Of a stretch of 64,000 bases of DNA, positions 1-11,785 are shown piece by piece. The number at the start of each line of letters is the position of its first letter. Position 1 is the stretch's first letter. The stretch is from Anagrus nilaparvatae (lineage: Eukaryota; Arthropoda; Insecta; Hymenoptera; Mymaridae): contig JAKSXM010000278.1 of NCBI GenBank assembly GCA_022575985.1, positions 1-64,000 of the forward strand, in the 5' to 3' direction. The position numbers were made by a program, and so were the translations under genes. Under the pieces are notes generated by a model. The model was not told the origin of the DNA and made no database searches. It saw only the letters and a program-made list of their open reading frames with translations.

Positions 1-13
1 CGATGACATAATC

Positions 14-274
14 TTGATACAATTAAATGAATTTAATAAAATTAAAAATTCTTTTGAAAATTATAATAAAAAATCCGATAGAAGCATAGGCGGTATTGAA
101 GCCAGATTAGCTCAGTTAGATATTTGGTGGGCTCAATACCAAGAAAATGATACAAAAATATTAAATCTAAAAACTGTTTCAAATAAAGAGCATGAATACT
201 TTATCAACCCTAATTGTAGTCTTAATCATGTTGAAGACATTTATATTGATCAAAAGGGATCTTTCATGCAATAA
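14..274 (+). pseudogene. BEL/Pao gag N-terminal fragment
   Basis: First gag segment of the + copy, 86 residues before a TAA stop at 272-274. The opposite-strand copy shows that the real start lies upstream, at an ATG just outside this window. Beyond the stop the same frame continues into a Ser-rich stretch and then the long gag-pol ORF at 422, so this is one gene split by a nonsense codon. The stop is present in both copies. No catalytic motif; the call rests on position and on identity to the inverted copy. Confidence 0.8.
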
Positions 275-421
275 AAAATTGAATTAACTTCTTCTTCTTC
301 TCAAGTTCATACCTCAAATTCTAAAGACACTATCATCATAAATAATAATTCTAATTTACAAGTACCTACTTTTTCTGGTGACATTAGAGAGTGGATTTCC
401 TTTAGAGATTTATTCTATCAA

Positions 422-2623
422 TTGATTGTAAAATCAAATAAATCAGCTGCTGAAAAGCTCACAATACTAAAATCTTCTCTCAAACGTCAACCTTCATATC
501 TAATTAAGAATTTATCAGTGTCTGAAAATAAATTTGAGGAAGAGATATGGAAAAAACTGACTGATAAATATGATAATAATAAATTAATCATATATTCTCA
601 TGTTAATTCGTTACTCAATCTTAAAGGTATGACTGCTGAGTCTGATTTTCAACTTCGCAAACTACTGAATGAAACAATGGATTGTTTGGATTCCCTCAAA
701 CGTCTTGGTGCTCCAACTGAACATTGGGACTATCTCTTGGTACCTCTTACTGTCAGCAGATTGGATAATCAAACCAAACGAGATTGGGAAGATTCAGATG
801 GCGATTTTGATACTCCGTCAACCTTCTCTGAGCTCAAAACCTTTTTGGAAAAAAGGATTAGGACATTATCTATGATGCAAAATTCTTCAGGGGCTCTTCG
901 AAAAAATCATGTTAAAGATGGATCTCAAGGTCGTAGTAATTCATTTATTAATAATAATAATAATCAAAAATCGAATGCAATTAAAGCACATAATGCTATT
1001 AAAAATGATAATTCAAATTCAAATTCAAGTTCAAGTTCAAGTTCAAATTCTCAAAGACTCCTAAAATGTTATCTTTGTAATGATAATCATTTCATTTCAT
1101 ATTGTAATTTATTTAAAGAAAAAACTCCTTCTGAGCGTTTTGACTTTGTGCAATCTTCTAAATTATGTACTAATTGCCTAGGTAAACATCTGCTGAAGGA
1201 CTGTAAGATCAAAAAGACCTGCTCCAAGTGTAATCAACGTCATAACACATTCATACATGAGGTCATGTGTCAGGATTTTCAACAACAACAAGTTACTACT
1301 CCTGCAACTTCATCGCTTCAAGATTCATCTCATTCAGCCTCAATGCTACAAGGATTCTCAGCATGTCCTGCTAATCCTCGAGCTCCTTCGTCTACAACTG
1401 TACTTCTGGGAACCGCTATCATTTTTGTCACTTCGGATAATGGCTTAAGAATGCGCATACGTGCTCTCATTGATCCTGGTTCAGAAGTCACATTCATCAC
1501 TGAAAGCGTGGTACAAAGATTGAAGATGCAACGAGTTCATTCAAGAATTCCTATTTCTGGAGTGGGTCACGCTTTAGCTTTTACCAGAGGAACAGCTACA
1601 GTTCAACTAAGGTCCAGGTTTGATCATAATGTGGCATTTAGTGAAGATGCCTTTATTTTAAATAATTTGACCACATATTCTCCTAGATTTGAAAACGTAA
1701 CTAATGACTGGTCTGTTTTCTTTTCTTTACCTTTAGCAGATCCAGAATTTTCTTCAAATCAAGTCATTGATATGATTCTTGGGGCTGATCTATACCCATT
1801 AATTCTCCAAGAAGGTCTGGTAAAAGGACCTGACAATTCTATTGCTCAAAAAACTGCCTTTGGTTGGATTCTAACCTGTTCTTCATCTTCTTCTAATTCT
1901 GATCTCGTTAGAACTTCGCTACATATTGCTACAGTTCATGAGCAAAATACTATTCTTACATCTATTATTAAAAAATTTTGGGAACTAGAATCAGTTCCAC
2001 CTCCTCCATTCATATCATTACTTTCTGATGATGATCGTGCATGTCATCAACACTTTCTTAACACTTATTCTCGTGACAACACAGGTAGATTTATAGTTAA
2101 ATTACCTTTTAAGTCTATTCCACCAGTTTTTAATGGTATTTTCAACAAAGCTAAACTTCAATTTATAAGAATGTCAAATAGACTTTCTAAAAATCAGTTC
2201 TTAAAAAACGAATATCTTGATTTCATGTTAACATATGAGGAATTATCCCATATGAGGAAACTTAATGCTAATATAGTTCTATCTCACTTAAATCGACATT
2301 ATTTTATTCCCCATCATGGTGTATTGCATCCAGGTAAAAAGCTCAGAGTCGTCTTCAACGGTTCTTTTCCAGACAATAATGGAATATCTCTTAATAGTTC
2401 TTTACATGCAGGTCCACCTCTTCAAACTGATCTTACTTATGTCTTAATGCGTTGGCGTACTTTTCGTTATGCCTTTAAAGCCGACATTCAAAAAATGTAT
2501 CGGCAAATTCTTATTCACTTTGATGATAGGAGATACCAATGCATCATATGGGGCACTGATCCTAATAATTATCATATATATGAGTTGTCTACTGTAACTT
2601 ATGGTGTCGTTCCTTCAGCTTAG
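422..2623 (+). pseudogene. BEL/Pao gag, protease and 5' RT segment
   Basis: A 733-codon open segment. The gag part has an Asn/Ser-rich linker followed by three zinc knuckles at about 1068-1256 (CYLC, CTNC and CSKC starts), the usual nucleocapsid signature for binding the RNA genome. A retropepsin-like protease follows; its active site reads ALIDPGSEVTFI (Asp codon at 1472), with Pro where the family normally has Ser or Thr, so activity is doubtful. After a linker comes the RT N-terminus (LRVVFNGSF, KADIQKMYRQI). The segment ends at a TAG at 2621, in the RT just before the YVDD motif, and an in-frame TAA follows at 2645. Both stops are also in the inverted copy. Confidence 0.9.
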
Positions 2624-2647
2624 CAAGCAAATGCTTGTTTACATTAA

Positions 2648-3178
2648 TTGGCTCTTCTAGAAGGTCATAAATATCCTCTTGCTGCCCCATTGATAAAAAA
2701 TAATATGTACGTAGATGATGCCCATTTTGGCTCTGATAATCTTTCTGATGCTATCGAAATTTCTCAACAGTTTATTCAACTTCTCAATGCGGGCGGTTTC
2801 CCGCTAAGAAAATGGGCAGCTAATGATAAGTCATTGTTAAATCATCTTCCTAAAGACTGGTTAGATGAAGTCATTGATTCTCAAGTATCATGTCTTGGTA
2901 TGTCTTGGAATAATTCTAAAGATACACTTTCATATAATAATGTATATAAGGAAAAGATTACTTCTCTCACAAGACGTACTATATTGTCACTCATAGCTAT
3001 GCTTTATGACCCATTAGGCTTTCTCTCTCCCATTGTGATAAAGGGAAAAATATTTATACAAACTTTATGGGAAGAAAAACTGGAATGGGATGAAGAAGTT
3101 TCTCAAACTCTTGCAACTCATTGGTTAAAAATTTATGAGGATTTTAAGTTGGCTCATACAGTCTCCATTCCTAGATAG
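2648..3178 (+). pseudogene. BEL/Pao RT catalytic and thumb segment
   Basis: Same frame as the preceding segment, after two nonsense codons. It carries the polymerase active-site motif YVDD at 2708-2719 and the downstream BEL/Pao block ending MLYDPLGFLSPIVIKGK, which leads to the RNase H region. It ends at a TAG at 3176. Two catalytic aspartates are present, but the polyprotein cannot be made without suppression of several stops. Confidence 0.9.
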
Positions 3179-3241
3179 ATAAATTATTATTCCAATTGCT
3201 CATTCGAAATTCATGGTTTCGCAGACGCTTCTATAAAAGCT

Positions 3242-3916
3242 ATGGCTGCGGTTGTTTATTTCAGAATTCTTTGTGATGGTTATTCTATTCTAAATATAGT
3301 CATTGCTAAATCAAAAGTAGCACCACTTAAAACCCTGTCAGTTTCTAGGTTAGAACTATGTGCTGCTCTTTTATTAAGTACCTTAGTTTCAAGAATACTT
3401 AAATGTTTCGATTTCAAAAATATAAAAATACATTTATGGTCTGATTCAAGAAATGCTTTAGCTTGGATCTTATCTCCGCCTCATCTATGGCAAACTTTCG
3501 TTTCACATAGAGTTGCTGAAATCCAGAAATTAGCACCAAATGCATATTGGCATCATATCGATGGTGAATTAAATCCTGCTGATTTAGCCACTCGCGGCAT
3601 CACAATTTCTGAATTAATCAACTCATCCTTATGGTGGACTGGACCTGATATTTTATCAAATAATTCTGAACCTTATCCTTTAGAAAATGAGCAGATTTCA
3701 AATGCTAATTGTTCTGAACGTCGTAAAACTGCTCATCTAGTCAATGCTAGACTAAACGAAGAATGGGACTTAATTCATCGATTTTCTTCTCTATCTAAGC
3801 TTACGAAAATCACTGCATGGTGTCTTAGATTTATAAATAATTGCACATGCAAAAAATTTCATTCTCCTGTATTTTTACCAAATTATCTATTTTCTTCTGA
3901 AATTAAAAATGCGTAA
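3242..3916 (+). pseudogene. BEL/Pao RNase H segment and integrase N-terminal linker
   Basis: The sequence just upstream of the ATG (about 3208-3241) encodes HGFADASIKAM in the same frame, the first catalytic Asp region of RNase H. Inside the segment RLELCAALL supplies the Glu and LWSDSRNALAWI the second Asp, followed by NPADLATRGI, a hallmark of BEL/Pao pol. The segment ends at TAA 3914-3916; the true frame then moves by one base (TFWAKCTQMH is read from 3916 in frame 1). The inverted copy carries the same lesion. Confidence 0.9.
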
Positions 3917-3939
3917 CATTTTGGGCTAAATGCACTCAG

Positions 3940-4840
3940 ATGCATTATTTACCAAGGGAATATCATCGTTTATTAAATAATAAGGAAATATCAAATCAGA
4001 GTCCTCTTTATAATCTAAATGTTTATTTTGACCCACATACTCAATGTATCCGTATTAATGGTAGACTCAAACATGCTGATTTACATTTCGGTCAAAAATT
4101 TCCAATAATACTTCCTTACAAGAGTACGTTTACTAGCTTACTAATAGATGATCGTCATGAAAAATCGAAACATGGAGGTTTACAACTCACTCTTTCGTTC
4201 ATTAATTTATCCTACAAAATTATTCATGGTAAAAGGGCTGTTGGTATGTTCATCAAAAGTTGCATCCCATGTATTCGCTTTAGAGCATCTACAATGACTC
4301 AAAAAATGTCAAACTTGCCTTTTGCGCGTGTTAATCCATCACCCCCGTTTTCACACGTCGGGGTTGATTACGCGGGACCTATTCCCTTACGTACTTCTGC
4401 AGGTCGTGGACATAAATCATATAAAGGCTATATTGCTGTATTTGTCTGTTTTTCTACAAGCCATTCATCTTGAAGCTGTTTCTAGTTACGATACTAAACA
4501 TTTTATGCAAGCCTTTAAAAGATTTATTGCCAGACGTGGTCTTTGTAGTGATATTTATTCTGATTGTGGCACAAATATTGTCGGTGCTAGTAATGAGCTA
4601 AAAAAAATGTTTTCAGAAAATTCAAAATTCTCAAATGATCTAATATCACAAATATCTCAATATAATGCTCAATGGCATTTCAATCCTCCAGCAAGCCCTC
4701 ATTTTGGAGGCTTGTGGGAAGCTGCCGTTAAATCAACTAAATATCATATTAAGCGTGTTATTGGTGAGAACACTCTTACCTATGAAGAAATGTCTTTTCT
4801 TCTAGCATCAGTCGAACTTTGCCTCAATTTGAGGCCTTAA
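3940..4840 (+). pseudogene. BEL/Pao integrase core, frameshifted
   Basis: Integrase: an HHCC zinc-binding region (DRHEKSKHGG, then CIPCIRF) followed by the DDE core. The catalytic residues are visible as VDYAGP (about 4363), SDCGTN (about 4560) and GLWEAAVK (Glu codon 4718-4720). Two bases are missing near 4459 relative to the inverted copy, which moves the rest into another frame (read from 4322 on). A further TAA at 4838 interrupts the family motif NLRPLCPL. The gene is dead on present sequence. Confidence 0.9.
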
Positions 4841-4891
4841 TGCCCTTTAAATGACGATCCTAAGGATATAAATTTTCTAACTCCATCTCAT

Positions 4892-5248
4892 TTGTTAACA
4901 GGACGCAGTCTAGTGGCATTGCCTGATCATACAGATATAATCAACTCTATGAATCTCAACAAAAGATATAAGTTGCTCAGCCAGATGCGTGACGTTTTCT
5001 GGACTCGTTGGCATCGTGAATATCTTCAATATATGGGCCAACGTACTAAGTGGAACAAGGAACAACCTAACAACGAAGTTGGCTCCATGGTTCTCACCAA
5101 ATCAGAAAATTCTCCACCTTCACGATGGCCTATAGCCAGAGTCATCGAAATACATCCTGTCAAAGACAACTTAGTTATAGTAGCAACTGTCAAAACCTCA
5201 AATTCAACGTTTTTAAGACCTATTGTCAAGTTAATTTTGTTATTTTAA
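4892..5248 (+). pseudogene. BEL/Pao integrase C-terminal domain
   Basis: Same frame as the part before the 4838 stop. It begins LTGRSLVALP, then WTRWHREYLQ and VVLTKSEN-like text, matching the DUF5641-type C-terminal domain of BEL/Pao integrases. It ends about 65 bp before the 3' LTR, as expected for the end of pol. Between lies a purine-rich tract (about 5300-5313, GAAAGCGGGCTATA) in the position of the polypurine tract that primes plus-strand synthesis. Confidence 0.85.
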
Positions 5249-5313
5249 AATTTTGTAAATAATAACTGTATTTAAATAGTTAGTTTCGTTTTTACAAACG
5301 AAAGCGGGCTATA

Positions 5314-6241
5314 TGTTCAATCTAAATAAATTCAAATTTGTATTTTTTTTTTGCCGCGTTTTCGTTTTTATGTATTTATGTGTATTATTGTAGATTAATT
5401 TTGTAAAGGTTTTCAAACTATAATTTTATTTATTATTTTGTTTAATATTTTTAATTCAATTAGATTCTTTATTAGAATATTCAATTATATTTAAATCATT
5501 TTAATAATTATTATAAATTTTGTAAATAATGTATGTGTGTTGTATGTATAAGTGTAAGTGAGAGAGCAACGAAGAACACATATTTATTATTTTGTTTAAT
5601 ATTTTTAATTCAATTAGATTCTTTATTAGAATATTCAATTATATTTAAATCATTTTAATAATTATTATAAATTTTGTAAATAATGTATGTGTGTTGTATG
5701 TATAAGTGTAAGTGAGAGAGCAACGAAGAACATGCACGCCCTTCTTTCGAATTTCTCTTCTCTTCTTTATGCTCCTTTCAGTCTTTACACGCACGCGGTA
5801 GTAGCTGCATCGCTTGCGTATCAGACATTTTGCCTTTTATCGGTTTTCTAATATAATTAATAGTTTTTTATCAGTCATTTAAGCTAACATTTATTTCTCC
5901 AAAATTCTACATTTTTTCTCATATGTTTAATATTTCGGTAGTGTTATTTAAATTAAAATTAATAGAAATTTCAATTTATAAGTACATGCGTTCTCTTCGT
6001 TACTCAAATGATAATCTTTTTTATAAGTGTGTGTGTGAGAAAAGAGATATTTTTTTTTATAATAAACTGTGCACAGTAAAGGAAAAATTAAAGAGTTATT
6101 CATTTATTTCAATAACAATATCCTTTTCTATAAATACTTCAACTCATATAATTTAAACAATATTTTAATTATAAAAAAAGGGGAAAAAGAATCAAACTAA
6201 ATTTTTTTTTGTGTGTTAAAGAATTAACTTTTCAATTTTCT
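5314..6241 (+). repeat. 3' LTR of the + BEL copy, truncated, with internal duplication
   Basis: The LTR starts TGTTCAATC directly after the polypurine-like tract and matches the LTR at 12693-13487 in reverse complement. It contains a 154-bp tandem duplication (5428-5581 and 5582-5735) that the other LTR has once. Homology stops at about 6241, some 20 bp before the CA end seen in the other LTR. The small ORF at 5923-6156 lies inside the LTR and is not considered a gene. Confidence 0.85.
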
Positions 6242-6678
6242 GATTATAGCTATTATTACTATATATAGCTATACACATACGATTTTTTTTTAAATATATA
6301 GAAATAATTCCATGCTGTTAGCTATACAATATTGCCGAGTAAAAAATGTGTTGAAAAAATCTTATGTTTATTTAACTTTTAATTACATTTTCTTTTATTA
6401 TAAAACCGACGATCTTCTTCAAAATTGAATAAGTTGTTCTTCTATAATTAATTAATAGTCAGCTGGTTTTTTTTTCAAATCTATCGTCTACTTTCGTCTT
6501 GCAATCAAAAAAAGCATCTCTATCGCACAATTTCTACCCGGTCTCCTATCCTTGCAATGTATGAGTTTTCAACTTTGGAGCTTTATATCTCCTATACAAA
6601 ACCGACAAATTACTTCAAATTTTATTTTTATTTGCATTATTATAATATAAAGCTCCTGGAAAAGTTTTAAATCTATCG

Positions 6679-7563
6679 TCAATTAATTAACCCAGCAACA
6701 ACCTTAAAAGTCATTTTACTTCCCATATATAATATCAAACTGTGAAATAAACAGTTTTCTATATTCTTAACTTTTAATATTGTTTTGAAATTTTTATGTG
6801 CTTCTGCACATTTACTGACAGAAATAAGCTTTATACGCCCTTTAGGATCCTCTAATATTTTAATATTATCATTATTATTTTCCTTTTCTTGCATACCCAT
6901 TTAAAGATTTGCATAGATTTACTCTTCACTTGACTGTGATAGAGTTTCTTTATTATTATTGTATTTTATATTAGTTGCATTGAAATAATCATATAATTCA
7001 TTATGTATTTCTTTATTTATTTTTCCTATTTCTTCAATATTTATATTTTTTGCAGATTTATTTACTTGAATGTCTCCAATTTAAATTTTCTATTTCATTT
7101 TGTTTTTTTATAATACTTTTTTCCGAACTTTTTCCAAGTTCATTTTTTCTTATTTTTAGCTCTAATAGATCTCTCATATTTATTTCTATATCTGTATTTT
7201 TTGCTTCTGAGTTAGGCCTTAAAATATTTTTTGCCCTCCTGGGCGTAAAACTCGTGCGTAAAGAATTTTCTGAACTCGTTCTACGCCTAGGGGGGCAAAA
7301 AATAGTGTAAGCACCATGGGCGAAATACTTTAGACACGAGCGCTAGTGCTCACGCTAGTGCCGAAACTTTTACGCCCTTGATACTTAATATACTATTCTG
7401 AACTTCTTATCCTTGGTAAAATTTTTCTTAGTCTACAATTTTCTCTTTTTATAGGTATTCTATCATTAGTAATATCTTTTAAAACTTGTTTTAGAATTAA
7501 TGATGCTTGCATCGTTGCTCTTCGAGTTAAAGGCTTTGAGAGTTTTGTTTTGTTGTTTATATA
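6679..7563 (-). pseudogene. Unrecognised coding-like remnants
   Basis: Reading right to left, three stretches have open, lysine/asparagine-rich text with few stops: about 7400-7555 (includes KPLTRRATMQASLILKQ), about 7090-7215 (includes MRDLLELKIRKNELGK) and 6679-7080 (includes INKEIHNELYDYF, then the 73-codon ORF ending 6679). Frameshifts and a small foldback at about 7215-7395 separate them. I do not recognise the family; a gag or accessory ORF of another transposon is plausible. The BEL breakpoint at about 7564 cuts directly into it. Confidence 0.35.
7215..7395. repeat. Small foldback/MITE-like insertion
   Basis: Nested inverted repeats: ATTTTTTGCCC...GGGCGTA near 7222 pairs with TACGCC...GGGGGGCAAAAAAT near 7300, and GGGCGTAAAA pairs with TTTTACGCCC near 7370. 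It interrupts otherwise coding-like text. Family not identified. Confidence 0.4.
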
Positions 7564-8120
7564 GTATCGTAACTAGAAACAGCTTCAAGATGAATGGCTT
7601 TAGTAGAAAAACAGACAAATACAGCAATATAGCCTTTATATGATTTATGTCCACGACCTGCAGAAGTACGTAAGGGAATAGGTCCCGCGTAATCAACCCC
7701 GACGTGTGAAAACGGGGGTGATGGATTAACACGCGCAAAAGGCAAGTTTGACATTTTTTGAGTCATTGTAGATGCTCTAAAGCGAATACATGGGATGCAA
7801 CTTTTGATGAACATACCAACAGCCCTTTTACCATGAATAATTTTGTAGGATAAATTAATGAACGAAAGAGTGAGTTGTAAACCTCCATGTTTCGATTTTT
7901 CATGACGATCATCTATTAGTAAGCTAGTAAACGTACTCTTGTAAGGAAGTATTATTGGAAATTTTTGACCGAAATGTAAATCAGCATGTTTGAGTCTACC
8001 ATTAATACGGATACATTGAGTATGTGGGTCAAAATAAACATTTAGATTATAAAGAGGACTCTGATTTGATATTTCCTTATTATTTAATAAACGATGATAT
8101 TCCCTTGGTAAATAATGCAT
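7557..8120 (-). pseudogene. BEL/Pao integrase, truncated (inverted copy)
   Basis: HHCC zinc-binding region and the first Asp of the DDE core (VDYAGP). Unlike the + copy it continues in frame through FSTKAIHLEAVSSYD, showing the two bases lost there. It ends at the rearrangement breakpoint at about 7564, before the second Asp and the Glu, so it cannot be active. Confidence 0.88.
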
Positions 8121-8143
8121 CTGAGTGCATTTAGCCCAAAATG

Positions 8144-8818
8144 TTACGCATTTTTAATTTCAGAAGAAAATAGATAATTTGGTAAAAATACAGGAGAATG
8201 AAATTTTTTGCATGTGCAATTATTTATAAATCTAAGACACCATGCAGTGATTTTCGTAAGCTTAGATAGAGAAGAAAATCGATGAATTAAGTCCCATTCT
8301 TCGTTTAGTCTAGCATTGACTAGATGAGCAGTTTTACGACGTTCAGAACAATTAGCATTTGAAATCTGCTCATTTTCTAAAGGATAAGGTTCAGAATTAT
8401 TTGATAAAATATCAGGTCCAGTCCACCATAAGGATGAGTTGATTAATTCAGAAATTGTGATGCCGCGAGTGGCTAAATCAGCAGGATTTAATTCACCATC
8501 GATATGATGCCAATATGCATTTGGTGCTAATTTCTGGATTTCAGCAACTCTATGTGAAACGAAAGTTTGCCATAGATGAGGCGGAGATAAGATCCAAGCT
8601 AAAGCATTTCTTGAATCAGACCATAAATGTATTTTTATATTTTTGAAATCGAAACATTTAAGTATTCTTGAAACTAAGGTACTTAATAAAAGAGCAGCAC
8701 ATAGTTCTAACCGAGAAACTGACAGGGTTTTAAGTGGTGCTACTTTTGATTTAGCAATGACTATATTTAGAATAGAATAACCATCACAAAGAATTCTGAA
8801 ATAAACAACCGCAGCCAT
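8144..8818 (-). pseudogene. BEL/Pao RNase H segment (inverted copy)
   Basis: Translates identically to 3242-3916: RLELCAALL, LWSDSRNALAWI and NPADLATRGI are all present, and it ends at the same TAA. A single silent difference is visible near 8708 (ACCGAG against ACCTAG in the reverse complement), so the pair is nearly but not perfectly identical. Confidence 0.88.
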
Positions 8819-8881
8819 AGCTTTTATAGAAGCGTCTGCGAAACCATGAATTTCGAATGAGCAATTGGAATAATAATTTAT

Positions 8882-9412
8882 CTATCTAGGAATGGAGACT
8901 GTATGAGCCAACTTAAAATCCTCATAAATTTTTAACCAATGAGTTGCAAGAGTTTGAGAAACTTCTTCATCCCATTCCAGTTTTTCTTCCCATAAAGTTT
9001 GTATAAATATTTTTCCCTTTATCACAATGGGAGAGAGAAAGCCTAATGGGTCATAAAGCATAGCTATGAGTGACAATATAGTACGTCTTGTGAGAGAAGT
9101 AATCTTTTCCTTATATACATTATTATATGAAAGTGTATCTTTAGAATTATTCCAAGACATACCAAGACATGATACTTGAGAATCAATGACTTCATCTAAC
9201 CAGTCTTTAGGAAGATGATTTAACAATGACTTATCATTAGCTGCCCATTTTCTTAGCGGGAAACCGCCCGCATTGAGAAGTTGAATAAACTGTTGAGAAA
9301 TTTCGATAGCATCAGAAAGATTATCAGAGCCAAAATGGGCATCATCTACGTACATATTATTTTTTATCAATGGGGCAGCAAGAGGATATTTATGACCTTC
9401 TAGAAGAGCCAA
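8882..9412 (-). pseudogene. BEL/Pao RT catalytic segment (inverted copy)
   Basis: Contains YVDD and MLYDPLGFLSPIVIKGK, with the same flanking nonsense codons as the + copy (equivalents of 2621, 2645 and 3176). Confidence 0.88.
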
Positions 9413-9436
9413 TTAATGTAAACAAGCATTTGCTTG

Positions 9437-11638
9437 CTAAGCTGAAGGAACGACACCATAAGTTACAGTAGACAACTCATATATATGATAATTATTAGGA
9501 TCAGTGCCCCATATGATGCATTGGTATCTCCTATCATCAAAGTGAATAAGAATTTGCCGATACATTTTTTGAATGTCGGCTTTAAAGGCATAACGAAAAG
9601 TACGCCAACGCATTAAGACATAAGTAAGATCAGTTTGAAGAGGTGGACCTGCATGTAAAGAACTATTAAGAGATATTCCATTATTGTCTGGAAAAGAACC
9701 GTTGAAGACGACTCTGAGCTTTTTACCTGGATGCAATACACCATGATGGGGAATAAAATAATGTCGATTTAAGTGAGATAGAACTATATTAGCATTAAGT
9801 TTCCTCATATGGGATAATTCCTCATATGTTAACATGAAATCAAGATATTCGTTTTTTAAGAACTGATTTTTAGAAAGTCTATTTGACATTCTTATAAATT
9901 GAAGTTTAGCTTTGTTGAAAATACCATTAAAAACTGGTGGAATAGACTTAAAAGGTAATTTAACTATAAATCTACCTGTGTTGTCACGAGAATAAGTGTT
10001 AAGAAAGTGTTGATGACATGCACGATCATCATCAGAAAGTAATGATATGAATGGAGGAGGTGGAACTGATTCTAGTTCCCAAAATTTTTTAATAATAGAT
10101 GTAAGAATAGTATTTTGCTCATGAACTGTAGCAATATGTAGCGAAGTTCTAACGAGATCAGAATTAGAAGAAGATGAAGAACAGGTTAGAATCCAACCAA
10201 AGGCAGTTTTTTGAGCAATAGAATTGTCAGGTCCTTTTACCAGACCTTCTTGGAGAATTAATGGGTATAGATCAGCCCCAAGAATCATATCAATGACTTG
10301 ATTTGAAGAAAATTCTGGATCTGCTAAAGGTAAAGAAAAGAAAACAGACCAGTCATTAGTTACGTTTTCAAATCTAGGAGAATATGTGGTCAAATTATTT
10401 AAAATAAAGGCATCTTCACTAAATGCCACATTATGATCAAACCTGGACCTTAGTTGAACTGTAGCTGTTCCTCTGGTAAAAGCTAAAGCGTGACCCACTC
10501 CAGAAATAGGAATTCTTGAATGAACTCGTTGCATCTTCAATCTTTGTACCACGCTTTCAGTGATGAATGTGACTTCTGAACCAGGATCAATGAGAGCACG
10601 TATGCGCATTCTTAAGCCATTATCCGAAGTGACAAAAATGATAGCGGTTCCCAGAAGTACAGTTGTAGACGAAGGAGCTCGAGGATTAGCAGGACATGCT
10701 GAGAATCCTTGTAGCATTGAGGCTGAATGAGATGAATCTTGAAGCGATGAAGTTGCAGGAGTAGTAACTTGTTGTTGTTGAAAATCCTGACACATGACCT
10801 CATGTATGAATGTGTTATGACGTTGATTACACTTGGAGCAGGTCTTTTTGATCTTACAGTCCTTCAGCAGATGTTTACCTAGGCAATTAGTACATAATTT
10901 AGAAGATTGCACAAAGTCAAAACGCTCAGAAGGAGTTTTTTCTTTAAATAAATTACAATATGAAATGAAATGATTATCATTACAAAGATAACATTTTAGG
11001 AGTCTTTGAGAATTTGAACTTGAACTTGAACTTGAATTTGAATTTGAATTATCATTTTTAATAGCATTATGTGCTTTAATTGCATTCGATTTTTGATTAT
11101 TATTATTATTAATAAATGAATTACTACGACCTTGAGATCCATCTTTAACATGATTTTTTCGAAGAGCCCCTGAAGAATTTTGCATCATAGATAATGTCCT
11201 AATCCTTTTTTCCAAAAAGGTTTTGAGCTCAGAGAAGGTTGACGGAGTATCAAAATCGCCATCTGAATCTTCCCAATCTCGTTTGGTTTGATTATCCAAT
11301 CTGCTGACAGTAAGAGGTACCAAGAGATAGTCCCAATGTTCAGTTGGAGCACCAAGACGTTTGAGGGAATCCAAACAATCCATTGTTTCATTCAGTAGTT
11401 TGCGAAGTTGAAAATCAGACTCAGCAGTCATACCTTTAAGATTGAGTAACGAATTAACATGAGAATATATGATTAATTTATTATTATCATATTTATCAGT
11501 CAGTTTTTTCCATATCTCTTCCTCAAATTTATTTTCAGACACTGATAAATTCTTAATTAGATATGAAGGTTGACGTTTGAGAGAAGATTTTAGTATTGTG
11601 AGCTTTTCAGCAGCTGATTTATTTGATTTTACAATCAA
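9437..11638 (-). pseudogene. BEL/Pao gag-protease-RT segment (inverted copy)
   Basis: Protein identical to that of 422-2623: three zinc knuckles, protease site with DPGS in place of the usual DSG or DTG, and the RT N-terminus. It ends at the same TAG codon. Identity of a 733-codon segment in a non-functional pair points to a recent duplication or gene conversion, or to an assembly artefact. Confidence 0.9.
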
Positions 11639-11785
11639 TTGATAGAATAAATCTCTAAAGGAAATCCACTCTCTAATGTCACCAGAAAAAGTAGGTACTT
11701 GTAAATTAGAATTATTATTTATGATGATAGTGTCTTTAGAATTTGAGGTATGAACTTGAGAAGAAGAAGAAGTTAATTCAATTTT

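Larger units (their letters stand above)
1..6241 (+). mobile_element. BEL/Pao LTR retrotransposon, 3' part, defective
   Basis: The element enters the window from the left inside gag and runs through gag, protease, reverse transcriptase (RT), RNase H and integrase to a 3' LTR beginning at 5314 with TG. The domain order and the DUF1759/peptidase A17-like organisation are those of BEL/Pao. The pol frame is broken by stops at 272, 2621, 2645, 3176, 3914 and 4838, a frame change near 3914 and a 2-nt loss near 4459. The 3' LTR stops at about 6241, before the end seen in the inverted copy. Everything up to about 4496 is repeated in inverted orientation at 7564-12060, where position x pairs with 12060 minus x. 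Confidence 0.93.
6242..7563. other. Spacer between inverted BEL copies
   Basis: AT-rich DNA not belonging to either BEL copy. It holds a diverged direct repeat (about 6400-6490 and 6597-6685, sharing AAAACCGAC and AAATCTATCGTC blocks), coding-like remnants on the minus strand, and a small foldback. The left edge is the truncated LTR and the right edge the broken integrase of the second copy, so this spacer marks the junction of whatever rearrangement joined them. Confidence 0.6.

Noticed and set aside
2621..2647. In-frame TAG/TAA in BEL pol as programmed readthrough
   Set aside because: There are five or more stops of different types plus a frame change, at sites not used for recoding in this family; shared by both copies because they descend from one dead copy.
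5923..6156. 77-codon ORF, duplicated at 12798-13031
   Set aside because: Lies wholly inside the LTR, low complexity; repeated only because the LTR is.
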